From assembly GCF_007860175.1 (NCBI RefSeq), contig NZ_SJPX01000005.1, positions 248,001-312,000 on the forward strand: a stretch of 64,000 bases of DNA, written 5' to 3'. The notes beneath the pieces are model-generated. The model was not told where the DNA came from. It searched no databases and worked only from the letters and a program-made list of their open reading frames with translations. This document shows positions 46,206 to 53,818 of the stretch, in pieces. Position 1 is the stretch's first letter. Each line of letters opens with the position of its first letter. Both the position numbers and the translations under genes were made by a program. The stretch is from Rubripirellula reticaptiva (lineage in GTDB: Bacteria; Planctomycetota; Planctomycetia; Pirellulales; Pirellulaceae).

Positions 46206-46988
46206 ATGATCGGCTACCCACAGTCGACAACCAATTTCTACAACCCACGATCCAGATTGGGGACACGAGTGAACACCGGGGGCAACGGGATGCAGCCAGA
46301 CGGATTTGATCAGGTCGAATCCTTCATGGCCGAATGCCGTTCGATTGTGTCCGAAGTCCACGCCGCAATCTTGGCAGACACTCCCACCGACATTGCGATC
46401 AATTCGAGGCCTGATTGTGTCTTCATCAAAGCCACCGATGGGACGATACTGGACTGCAACGATTCGTACCGCAAACTGTTCTCTCACCATGTCAGCCCAA
46501 CGGGCCGACTTGGATCAGCGTACCTGGACGAATCGCTGATCGCAGCATCGCAACTCTCCGATCAGCTGATCATCTCGGGCGCTGACGACGTTGTGTTCAC
46601 CCATCCTTGCCGGGACTCACACGGTCGCTCCATCACGTTACGAACGTACAAGTCATCCTTACTTGGACTTGGGCACCCTCGTTACGCGATTCTGGGCATC
46701 TGCCGGCTGATGAGGGTTAGCATCAGCGACCGGCATGTACGATTGCTGCCACTTCATGCCTCGTGGAATCAGTTTGCAAAACTAAAGCCGCGCGATCAAC
46801 AAATCGCAGCCGCACTGGCACGCGGTGAGAAATTAAAAACGATCGCAAGTGAGCTGTCCGTGTCGGACAAAACGGTCGAAAACGCCCGTTCACAAATATT
46901 CAGACACATGAATCTGGATCAGGCTGCTGACCTGATCAAACTACTCGTTCGGCTTCAGGACAACGGCTTTGCTGACTTTGGTTTGTGA
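46206..46988 (+). CDS. PAS-like sensor with LuxR-type helix-turn-helix
   Basis: 260 residues. The centre (about 60-165) resembles a PAS domain: PDCVFIKATDGTILDCNDSYRKLF is the usual strand-helix start. The C-terminus (about 195-250) is a GerE/LuxR DNA-binding domain: LKPRDQQIAAALARG, KTIASELSVSDKTVENARSQIF with the recognition helix, then HMNLDQAADLIKLL. No receiver domain, so it probably senses a small molecule or redox state directly. Start is uncertain: ATG 46206 adds a Tyr/Asn-rich leader; a GTG at 46269 or ATG at 46290 (MQPDGF) is possible. It lies downstream of the hairpin cluster and converges with the sigma factor gene. Confidence 0.85.
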   Translation: MIGYPQSTTNFYNPRSRLGTRVNTGGNGMQPDGFDQVESFMAECRSIVSEVHAAILADTPTDIAINSRPDCVFIKATDGTILDCNDSYRKLFSHHVSPTGRLGSAYLDESLIAASQLSDQLIISGADDVVFTHPCRDSHGRSITLRTYKSSLLGLGHPRYAILGICRLMRVSISDRHVRLLPLHASWNQFAKLKPRDQQIAAALARGEKLKTIASELSVSDKTVENARSQIFRHMNLDQAADLIKLLVRLQDNGFADFGL

Positions 46989-47005
46989 TAACAATCGTCA
47001 GCAAA

Positions 47006-47056
47006 GCCCAGTGTTTTACAACGCCCAGTGTTTTACAACGCCCAGTGTTTAACAAA
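47006..47056. repeat. 17-bp tandem repeat, 3 copies, between convergent luxR-type and sigma genes
   Basis: Copies at 47006-47022, 47023-47039 and 47040-47056; the first two are identical (GCCCAGTGTTTTACAAC) and the third differs at two positions. It fills most of the 77-nt gap between the LuxR stop and the sigma-factor stop. Read on the minus strand each copy contains TAA. Confidence 0.9.
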
Positions 47057-47065
47057 GCCCAAGCG

Positions 47066-48538
47066 TTAGCTAAGAAACTGTTCCAGGTGATCCGACACAT
47101 CGGCACCCTTCAGCTTACCGATCGCAGCTCGCTCGATCTGACGCACCCGCTCGCGGCTAAGCTGAAACACATTGGCGACTTCAGCCAGTGTGTGTGGGAA
47201 ATGAGCCCCAAACCCGAAACGCATCAACAGAATTTGGCGTTCTCGGTCGCCCAGTGTTCCCAACAATTCGGAACACCGTTGTTTCAGGTCGTTCGCATCG
47301 GCATTGTCCGGTGGCGTCGTGTCAGCTCGATCGGGCAAGAGATTCCCAAACTCTTGCTGGGTCCCACCCGAAACGCTCTGGTTCAGACTGACCGGTGTTT
47401 CCGCGACTCGTTCCAGCACCGCCAAGCGTTCCGTCGACGTGTTCGTCAACTTCGCGAGTTCATTCTTCGAAGCACGGCGTCCCGTTTCTTGAAAGAACCG
47501 TGTTTTGACTCGCGACAACTCGTTCAGTTCGCTGATCACCTGCGCAGGAACTCTTACCGCTCGCCCCTGCTCGGCAACTCCGCGACCGATCGCTTGACGA
47601 ATCCACCAGGTTGCGTATGTGGAAAGTTTAAAACCACGACGATACTCGAACTTCTCGACCGCCCGCATCAACCCAGCGTTGCCTTCTTGAATTAAATCCA
47701 AGAACGATACACCTCGATTGCGATACTTCTTGGCCACCGAAACGACCAATCGCAAGTTCGCTTCGACCAGCCTGCTCTTTACATCCAAATAACGCAAATA
47801 AGCCTTCTCGATCAGTTTCAGACGACGAGCCAACCCGGCATATGAGTGCATCGTCGGACGCAGCAAACGCAGATACTCGCGACGAACTTCGCCATCCGAA
47901 GTAGCATCAATCGCCGCACGCAAGTTTTGGATGCGGCCGAAACGCCGCTTCAAATCGCCGTACAACTCTTCGATCAACGACAACCGGACGCCGAATTCCT
48001 CGATCAAAACGACCGAATGCTCGCGCCGCTTGCCGAATGCTTGAAAGGCCTGCTTTCGACGACGTGCCGACACCGATCGGCTTGCCGTTAATTCAAAGTT
48101 CTCTTTCATCGACTTGCGAATGCCTGCAATCGATTGCAGATTTTGCGGCAAACGATTGCACAACGCCTTTTTCGCTTTCGCATCGCTGACCGAGTAATCG
48201 AGCGTGCGATCGGCTCTCTTTTCGCCTTCGGCTACCGCCGTCAGTTCTGCAACGACGGACTCTGCTACATATCCGACCCGTAACATCTGACGTCGGAAAA
48301 CACCTCGCGCGGTGTCCATCTCGATTGCCAAAGTCAACTCGTCCTTGGTCGAAAGCAACGGAGTCCGCGCGATCTCCTCGAGATACAAACCGAGCGCATC
48401 CGCTTGGTCATCGGCGTAGACTGTACGCGAGGGTTCACGACTTGGGTTAGAAACCGACGAGCGATCGCCCGAACGCACGCTGACCGTACGGACGCGTGGA
48501 TCGAGCTGAGTGGTTTCAGGTGAGTAGAGGGAAACCAT
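47066..48538 (-). CDS. Sigma-70 family RNA polymerase sigma factor (RpoD-like, group 2)
   Basis: 490 residues. The ATG at 48538 is chosen because of a GAGGAGCAGGA Shine-Dalgarno stretch just upstream. Region 1.2-like [17 protein letters not shown] (about 47-63); a non-conserved basic part (80-250); region 2 from about 258, with [36 protein letters not shown] and [14 protein letters not shown]; region 3; region 4 (about 428-490) with [15 protein letters not shown] and [17 protein letters not shown]. All core- and promoter-binding parts are present, so it should recognise -10/-35 promoters. Shorter than typical RpoD and different in the N-terminal part, hence probably a secondary sigma factor. 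Converges with the LuxR gene. Confidence 0.92.
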   Translation of the reverse strand: MVSLYSPETTQLDPRVRTVSVRSGDRSSVSNPSREPSRTVYADDQADALGLYLEEIARTPLLSTKDELTLAIEMDTARGVFRRQMLRVGYVAESVVAELTAVAEGEKRADRTLDYSVSDAKAKKALCNRLPQNLQSIAGIRKSMKENFELTASRSVSARRRKQAFQAFGKRREHSVVLIEEFGVRLSLIEELYGDLKRRFGRIQNLRAAIDATSDGEVRREYLRLLRPTMHSYAGLARRLKLIEKAYLRYLDVKSRLVEANLRLVVSVAKKYRNRGVSFLDLIQEGNAGLMRAVEKFEYRRGFKLSTYATWWIRQAIGRGVAEQGRAVRVPAQVISELNELSRVKTRFFQETGRRASKNELAKLTNTSTERLAVLERVAETPVSLNQSVSGGTQQEFGNLLPDRADTTPPDNADANDLKQRCSELLGTLGDRERQILLMRFGFGAHFPHTLAEVANVFQLSRERVRQIERAAIGKLKGADVSDHLEQFLS

Positions 48539-48544
48539 GATTTT

Positions 48545-48554
48545 TCCTGCTCCT
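48545..48554 (-). promoter_or_regulatory. Strong Shine-Dalgarno of the sigma-factor gene
   Basis: On the minus strand AGGAG (48554-48550) and AGGA (48548-48545) precede the ATG at 48538 by 11 and 6 nt. It is one of the strongest ribosome binding sites in the window and fixes the start against the frame that stays open to 48736. Confidence 0.75.
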
Positions 48555-48849
48555 CGAATTTCGAAAAGGATGTCGGCTGCTTGGCAGCCTGGGGGTGGGC
48601 ATAGGGAACAAGACGCAATTGTCGTGCCTAAAAAGTTTTTACGCCGGACAAGCCCCCCCGGCTGTTGCAGCCTAAAGAGCAGCCCGCGACCAAACCATTC
48701 AGCCGAGTTGCCAGTTCTCTGACACATCAAGGACATTCCTGGTTCCCGATTGTCACGATCTTGGCGCCTGGTTCCCTCCTAAAATTGCTTTCGCGGTGCC
48801 GCATCCGCCTCGTTAGTCACGCTGCTTGCACTTTTTTCGCGATTTCGTT

Positions 48850-48861
48850 GCCAAGCTTGGC
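48850..48861. promoter_or_regulatory. 12-bp perfect palindrome upstream of the sigma-factor gene
   Basis: GCCAAGCTTGGC is fully self-complementary, about 310 nt upstream of the sigma-factor ATG. It could be an operator for a dimeric regulator; flanks (TTTCGTT and GTTTCGA) do not extend the symmetry. One such palindrome may occur by chance. Confidence 0.3.
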
Positions 48862-49180
48862 GTTTCGATTGTAAAAAACGGAGAAAGGATCCCGCACTTA
48901 CACATCACCGAGACGGATACGACTCCTCGTGTGTTGGGCTAACCGAAAAAGATGCTTCCCACTAACTAATCGTTTATTCCAAAAGCCCATCCCAGTTTGC
49001 GACACGACGAATCAACTTGAACGTCCAACGACCAATTTCAATCCAGTGCGAGTTTCGAGCCCGGATTCATTGAGACATTTTGGGACACCGGGGCAAAAAT
49101 ACCCAGTTCGCATTTCCATCGTGGCTAGCCAAATCGAATCCAACATCACAAAAATGCGACTTGTACGACGCGAGTCGATC

Positions 49181-49222
49181 AATGCGACTTGAACAATGCG
49201 ACTTGAACAACGCGACTTGAAC
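49181..49222. repeat. 14-bp tandem repeat, 3 copies
   Basis: AATGCGACTTGAAC at 49181-49194 and 49195-49208 (identical) and AACGCGACTTGAAC at 49209-49222. A degenerate fourth copy (AAATGCGACTTGTAC) lies at about 49152. The array sits about 155 nt upstream of the yacG start. Confidence 0.9.
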
Positions 49223-49238
49223 AACGGCGCCCCAGACA

Positions 49239-49260
49239 GTCGACTAGGTGTCGACTAGTT
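49239..49260. repeat. 11-bp tandem duplication
   Basis: GTCGACTAGGT (49239-49249) and GTCGACTAGTT (49250-49260), each containing a SalI-type palindrome and TAG. It follows the 14-bp array closely. Confidence 0.8.
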
Positions 49261-49377
49261 AATGTCCAAGACACACGACGAGACATTCGGCTGGCGACGG
49301 GCGAGGTTGATTCAAACCCATCGCGATCCAGCACGGCGGCATCAATCCATCATCCGATCCTCGGCAATCCAATATCC

Positions 49378-49662
49378 ATGCACCGAAAAGACCCTAGCCT
49401 CAATCACAGTGCCCGTGCCTCGGGTGCATCACCTGCACGTCGCACGGGAATTCTTAGCTGCAGCACTTGCGGCCAACCATTTCGCATCGACGAAACACCC
49501 ACGCCGCCGTTTTGCAGCGAACGTTGTCAGTTGATTGATATGGGCCGCTGGCTGGACGAAGAAATCAGCGTGCCTCACGAAGGCGGCAACAGCGACATCA
49601 TGGGCGGCCAACGCGAATCGGTGGACGACGAAGACGAAGACGATGACGATGCTTACGGCTAG
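49378..49662 (+). CDS. yacG: DNA gyrase inhibitor YacG-type zinc-binding protein
   Basis: 94 residues. Zinc ligands Cys28, Cys31, Cys46 and Cys50 (CSTCGQPF and PFCSERCQLID) and the following DMGRWLDEEISVP are the YacG hallmark. In E. coli YacG binds GyrB and inhibits gyrase. The 25-residue N-terminal extension is basic and the C-terminal tail strongly acidic (DDEDEDDDD); both exceed the usual 65 residues. The start is the first ATG of the frame; a later start is not available before the zinc site. Its TAG stop is the first three bases of a 16-bp tandem repeat. It converges with the BRCT-MerR-TPR gene. Confidence 0.9.
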   Translation: MHRKDPSLNHSARASGASPARRTGILSCSTCGQPFRIDETPTPPFCSERCQLIDMGRWLDEEISVPHEGGNSDIMGGQRESVDDEDEDDDDAYG

Positions 49663-49707
49663 TTCACTCGTCGGCTAGTTCACTTATCGATTAGTTCACT
49701 CATCGAT
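49660..49707. repeat. 16-bp tandem repeat, 3 copies, spanning the stops of two convergent genes
   Basis: TAGTTCACTCGTCGGC (49660-49675), TAGTTCACTTATCGAT (49676-49691) and TAGTTCACTCATCGAT (49692-49707). Copy 1 begins with the yacG stop TAG; copy 3 contains TCA at 49696-49698, the TGA stop of the BRCT-MerR-TPR gene on the other strand. Every copy carries TAG forward and TGA in reverse. Confidence 0.9.
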
Positions 49708-51078
49708 TTCTGCAATCCGGCTGATCGCCTCGCCCGCCCAAGGACTGTCCGGCGCCAAATCCAGGAATCGTTTCCAGTGATGTTTTGATTCGACGGAACG
49801 TTCTAGTTGGTCCAGAACGCGTGCAAGGTTGTAGTGCACGTCCGCATAGTCGCTGTGCAATGACAGTGCTCCGCGAAAAGCTGCCACCGCCAATTCCAAC
49901 TGACCAGTTTCCGACAACACGCTGCCTAGACTGGCGCGAGCTTCGACAAAGTCGGGATCCACTTCGATCGCACTGTAGTAACGTTCGCGCGCAGCGACCG
50001 GCTCGCCGAGACGGTAAAGCATTTCGCCGATCTGGAAACTGATATCGGCTCGCGGGCCATCTCGGGCGATGATCGCATGGCAATAGTCGATCGCGGTTGC
50101 GAAATCACCGTCATCTTCGGCTACAAAAGCAGCCGACAACAACGCATCGGACTGGGCATCGGAGGAATGCCGCAGCGAGTACTCGTCGGGCACCTTGTCG
50201 ATATCCGAAAAGATCGCCAGCGTCGCAGGGGGAAAGGTCAGGTCATCAACGGGCTCACTCGCCCCGGCGTCGAGCATTCCGGAATCAAACGCATCAAAGT
50301 CGAACCGAAGTTGGCCGCCCGGTTCTAGTAGCCCTTCGCCTTGTCGCATCAAGACATGTTTGCCTTCGATTAAGATCGACAACTGATCGAGCGGCCGTTG
50401 AATGTCGGGTAAGACTTCGACCCATTCCACCAGACGCTGCTCGATCGCCTGAGGACTGGCGCCCGAGGCGATCCACTGGGCCAATCGCCGAGCGGTCGCG
50501 ACTTCTTGAAAATCAAAGTACGGCAATCGATGCAGCGTCTGCACCGGCGTGATCAAACCTCGGCGCTGCCACCGCCGGATCACTCGCACCGACACACCCA
50601 ACAAATGCGCTAACATCGCCGGCGTGTAGTAACGACGAATGGCTTGCTCGACATCCACCAACCCAAGCCGATGCCAGAGATCGGTTTCGTGCAGAATCTC
50701 GACCTGCCCAGCCGCAGCGGCTTCGCGAACCGAATCCCTCAACAACTCGGCTTCCGCCAGCGGTGACTCTTCGGCGCCGACCACCACCCAGTCCACTAAC
50801 TCGTGATCGACATCCACCACGATGGCGTCGTAAGATCGCAGCACATTGGTCGCCTCACGTTGGTTCATTCCACCGAAACGTCCGACCAAGGCGACTCGCT
50901 TGCCGGCCACCCAGTCACCGGGCGTCACCCCATCAGCCGCGCCCGCCGTTGCCGCGCCCGCAACATCTTCCTCGGCATCTTCCTCGAACAGATCGGCAGC
51001 GATTTCGTCGGCTAACTCACCAGCCACTTCGTCATCCGAGGTGTCGCGATTAACGGAAAGATCGGGGGGGACGGTCAA
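49696..51078 (-). CDS. BRCT-MerR-type HTH-TPR fusion protein
   Basis: 460 residues with three recognisable parts. After an acidic N-terminus, residues 57-140 look like a BRCT domain (GKRVALVGRFGGMNQREA, SYDAIVVDVD, WVVVGAEE, then LWHRLG). Residues 150-215 are a MerR-type winged HTH: YYTPAMLAHLLGVSVRVIRRW, RRGLI, then LPYFDFQEVATARRLAQWI. Residues 310-445 contain three to four TPR units (FATAIDYCHAIIARDG, VAARERYYSAIEVDPDF, LELAVAAFRGALSLHSDY). BRCT domains bind phosphoproteins or DNA ends, MerR HTHs bind DNA, TPRs bind proteins, so a DNA-associated scaffold or regulator is plausible. The usual MerR effector domain is absent. No signal peptide; cytoplasmic. Function unknown. Confidence 0.85.
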   Translation of the reverse strand: MTVPPDLSVNRDTSDDEVAGELADEIAADLFEEDAEEDVAGAATAGAADGVTPGDWVAGKRVALVGRFGGMNQREATNVLRSYDAIVVDVDHELVDWVVVGAEESPLAEAELLRDSVREAAAAGQVEILHETDLWHRLGLVDVEQAIRRYYTPAMLAHLLGVSVRVIRRWQRRGLITPVQTLHRLPYFDFQEVATARRLAQWIASGASPQAIEQRLVEWVEVLPDIQRPLDQLSILIEGKHVLMRQGEGLLEPGGQLRFDFDAFDSGMLDAGASEPVDDLTFPPATLAIFSDIDKVPDEYSLRHSSDAQSDALLSAAFVAEDDGDFATAIDYCHAIIARDGPRADISFQIGEMLYRLGEPVAARERYYSAIEVDPDFVEARASLGSVLSETGQLELAVAAFRGALSLHSDYADVHYNLARVLDQLERSVESKHHWKRFLDLAPDSPWAGEAISRIAEIDE

Positions 51079-51308
51079 CGATCGAATCCGAGTGTTTACA
51101 GGAGAAAATTAAGGCATCATCAGCATGCTTCATTATTCAGATTCATGGATCGGCTGCGAGTGTGCGACCTGTTAAAAACGTCAATGCGGTTTAGGTATCC
51201 CAAAGTCGCGTTTTAACCGATGGACAGCTACAATCCTGCGATAGCCAGCTCCTACCTTCAACCCCAAACCTCCTTCATACCTTGATCTCTCCCACCCCGA
51301 AGGTCCGC

Positions 51309-52226
51309 ATGAAGACCCGCCTGAAGCTGCTGTGGGGTCGCGTTGATCGCCTAGCGACGAACCTGAAACGGCTTGAGACCCGCAAAAAGAAACGAATTCT
51401 CGATGCTCTCGGGCTTGCGACGATTCTGGTGCTGGCCTGGGGGCTCTATCGCGTTTCTCGCCAGGACTCTCAGTCGCGAGAGCTAGCCTTGGCCAAAAGC
51501 ATTGCTGCAGGCACAACCGGGGCAGATTTAGAGGCCAAAGCCAGCGAAGTGATTCTTCGCCTGGAAGAGAACTATCAGCCAGCCGGCGAGGATGAGTTGG
51601 CGATGGACATCATTGAAAAAAAGGCCAAGCTGCAACCAGAAATCGGCAAGAAGATGCCGGACGCAAGCATGCATTACAGCGCCACAGATGACTCGGAACT
51701 ACAACCAGCCTCCGTCGAAAATGACAAAACCCTATCGGAATTGGTTTCGATCAAATCGATGGCGGAAAAAACCGCGGATCCGTTGGAATCTGTCGAGCCG
51801 TCGCCCGGTTCGCCGCGATCGGATGTCGAGACGCTGCTTGATCTGCTGCAGTCGGACGAAGCGGCGAAGCAAACGATCCAGCGGATGCTGGAACAGAACG
51901 TCAGGCAAAGTCCAGAAATGAGTCCTTACGGAGAACTAATCCGAGAGTTCTTCGAAAAATACTTTGCGTACGATGTGCTGAAGGACGAGATCGTTGAACT
52001 GTACGACAACTCGTTCACCGACGAAGAGATCCAACAGATGATCGCTTTCTACAGCACTCCGGTCGGACAAAAAGCAGTCCGATTGCTGCCCGCTTTGGCG
52101 ATTGCCAGCGGTGAATTGGGCGTCAAACCTGCCGAAGCGAACATCAAAGACTTGCACCGGGCGATCGAAAAACGAGAGACTCAACTTCGCGCCGCTGGCA
52201 TTAACGAAATCGCTCCTCAACCGTAA
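51309..52226 (+). CDS. DUF2059 domain protein with N-terminal membrane anchor
   Basis: 305 residues from the ATG at 51309 (MKTRLKLLWGR); the frame opens at a TTG (51282) that I do not favour. A transmembrane helix at about 32-48 (ALGLATILVLAWGLYRV) follows a very basic segment, so the protein is inserted with its N-terminus inside. A low-complexity Glu/Ser region leads to a C-terminal domain (about 200-290) with YDNSFTDEEIQQMIAFYSTPVGQKAV, the DUF2059 hallmark. Function unknown; the domain is frequent in periplasmic proteins. It is 22 nt upstream of the sulfatase and probably co-transcribed; a 13-bp repeat spans the junction. Confidence 0.85.
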   Translation: MKTRLKLLWGRVDRLATNLKRLETRKKKRILDALGLATILVLAWGLYRVSRQDSQSRELALAKSIAAGTTGADLEAKASEVILRLEENYQPAGEDELAMDIIEKKAKLQPEIGKKMPDASMHYSATDDSELQPASVENDKTLSELVSIKSMAEKTADPLESVEPSPGSPRSDVETLLDLLQSDEAAKQTIQRMLEQNVRQSPEMSPYGELIREFFEKYFAYDVLKDEIVELYDNSFTDEEIQQMIAFYSTPVGQKAVRLLPALAIASGELGVKPAEANIKDLHRAIEKRETQLRAAGINEIAPQP

Positions 52227-52254
52227 GACTTATCCGTAAGGCTCAACCGTGAAA
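52216..52254. repeat. 13-bp tandem repeat, 3 copies, spanning the DUF2059 stop and the sulfatase start
   Basis: CTCAACCGTAAGA (52216-52228), CTTATCCGTAAGG (52229-52241) and CTCAACCGTGAAA (52242-52254). Copy 1 contains the TAA stop of the DUF2059 gene, copy 2 a second TAA, copy 3 the GTG start of the sulfatase. Confidence 0.85.
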
Positions 52255-53796
52255 TCTGCTGTCTCTGTATCGATTGTTCTTGCCAGCAGTTTTCTGCTTT
52301 TCAGCCGTCCGCTGATCAGCGAAGCGATCGCGCATACGGACCACAAGAAACCGCTGAACATCGTTTTCGTGTTGTGCGATGACCACCGCTTCGATTGCTT
52401 TGGTGCCGCCGGGCACCCGTTCCTCGAAACGCCGCACATCGACTCGCTCGCTCGTGATGGTGCAATGCTGACGCGAGCGTACGTGACGACTTCACTTTGC
52501 TCACCAAGTCGTGCGTCCATTCTGACCGGCCAATACGCGCACAATCACCGTGTCGTCGACAACTATCATCCGGTTGATCCGGCGCTGGTATTTTTCCCCC
52601 AACAGTTGCAAGCCGCTGGCTATCAAACGGCCTTCGTCGGCAAGTGGCACATGGGCGGCGAGATCGATGATCCGCAGCGCGGTTTCGATCACTGGATCGC
52701 ATTCAAGGGCCAAGGCACGTATTGGCCCGACGGCCATGGCACCACGCGTGAGGTTCCCCAGACGACCTACGACGGACTCAACGTCAACGGAAAACGCGTC
52801 GCTCAAACCGGCTACATCACGGACGAACTTACCGACTATTCGATTGAATGGCTTAAACAAACGGATCCGAACAAACCGTTCTTTCTGTACGTCAGCCACA
52901 AAGCGGTCCACTCTGACTTCGTGCCCGCCGATCGGCACCGAGGTCGTTACCAAGACCAACCTCTGCCAATCGGCATTCCAACGACCGACGAAATGGACGC
53001 TGGCAACATGCCGATGTGGGTTCGCAACCAACGCAACAGCCGACACGGTGTCGACTTTGGTTACAACTTGAATGGGTTCTCGCCCGAAGTTTACTACCGC
53101 CGCTATTGTGAATCTCTGCTTGCGGTCGACGACGGCGTTGGCAAATTGCGAAGCCATTTGTCGGACGCTGGATTGGCCGAAAACACGCTGTTCGTTTACA
53201 TGGGCGACAACGGGTTTCAGTTCGGCGATCACGGGCTGATCGACAAGCGAGTCGCGTACGAAGCGAGTGCCAAGGTGCCACTGTTAATGGTGGCGCCGGG
53301 AAGTATTCCCAAGGGCCAGGTCTTCACAGACCTAGTGGGCAACATTGACATCGCACCCACACTGCTGGAAGCCGCAGGGGCCGAGAAACTGCAGCGCGCC
53401 GACGGCACCAGTTTTTGGAAGGCCGTCTGTGGTGACGCGGACGCCGCGCCACCGCGTGAATCACTGCTGTACGAATACTACTGGGAACGCAACTATCCTC
53501 ACACGCCAACGCTGCACGCGATCATTGGCGGTCGCTGGAAATACATCCGATGCCACGGATTGTGGGATCGCGACGAATTGTACGATTTGGAATCTGACCC
53601 CGGCGAGATGGACAATCTGATCGATGCACCGGAGCACCAGGAACGAATCGCCGAACTGAACGAAAACCTGTGGTCGATGATCCAGTCTACCGGCGGCAAC
53701 GAGATGCCACTGCTGGAAGATCGCGGTTCGCTGTTCCCGCGGCGTGATCCCGCGAAATCAAAACAAGCGAGCTTCCCAGCCGAGTACTTCGAGTAA
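52249..53796 (+). CDS. Secreted type I (formylglycine) sulfatase
   Basis: 515 residues. A signal peptide (about 1-28) precedes LNIVFVLCDDHRFDCFG, with metal-binding Asp44-Asp45. Cys84 in CSPSRASILTG (residues 84-94) is the CxPSR site converted to formylglycine by sulfatase-modifying enzymes, and GKWHMGG is the second signature. VYMGDNGFQFGDHG supplies further metal and sulfate ligands. Marine planctomycetes carry many such enzymes for removing sulfate from algal polysaccharides; the exact glycan is unknown. Start: GTG at 52249, 22 nt after the DUF2059 stop. The last 60 residues are poorly conserved. Convergent with the ABC permease/CPBP gene. Confidence 0.95.
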   Translation: MKSAVSVSIVLASSFLLFSRPLISEAIAHTDHKKPLNIVFVLCDDHRFDCFGAAGHPFLETPHIDSLARDGAMLTRAYVTTSLCSPSRASILTGQYAHNHRVVDNYHPVDPALVFFPQQLQAAGYQTAFVGKWHMGGEIDDPQRGFDHWIAFKGQGTYWPDGHGTTREVPQTTYDGLNVNGKRVAQTGYITDELTDYSIEWLKQTDPNKPFFLYVSHKAVHSDFVPADRHRGRYQDQPLPIGIPTTDEMDAGNMPMWVRNQRNSRHGVDFGYNLNGFSPEVYYRRYCESLLAVDDGVGKLRSHLSDAGLAENTLFVYMGDNGFQFGDHGLIDKRVAYEASAKVPLLMVAPGSIPKGQVFTDLVGNIDIAPTLLEAAGAEKLQRADGTSFWKAVCGDADAAPPRESLLYEYYWERNYPHTPTLHAIIGGRWKYIRCHGLWDRDELYDLESDPGEMDNLIDAPEHQERIAELNENLWSMIQSTGGNEMPLLEDRGSLFPRRDPAKSKQASFPAEYFE

Positions 53797-53818
53797 GTTC
53801 GCTGGATTCGATTTAACG

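Larger units (their letters stand above)
48555..49377. other. ~820-bp gene-poor region between the sigma-factor gene and yacG
   Basis: No supported gene; open frames such as 48929-49192 and 49262-49534 show no family features. It probably holds the sigma-factor promoter and leader (minus) and the yacG promoter (plus). Visible elements: a 12-bp perfect palindrome at 48850-48861, a 14-bp tandem repeat at 49181-49222 and an 11-bp tandem repeat at 49239-49260. Confidence 0.6.

Noticed and set aside
45956-46309. 117-residue plus-strand ORF upstream of the LuxR gene
   Set aside because: It runs through three strong hairpins, has no recognisable domain and overlaps the LuxR gene start in another frame.
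48929-49192. Small plus-strand ORF between sigma factor and yacG
   Set aside because: No motif; its end enters a short tandem-repeat array.
49181-49222. Possible CRISPR-like array
   Set aside because: Units of 14 bp are directly adjacent without spacers; no cas gene is present.
49262-49534. 90-residue plus-strand ORF overlapping yacG
   Set aside because: Wrong frame; the overlapping yacG frame has the full Cys4 zinc site.
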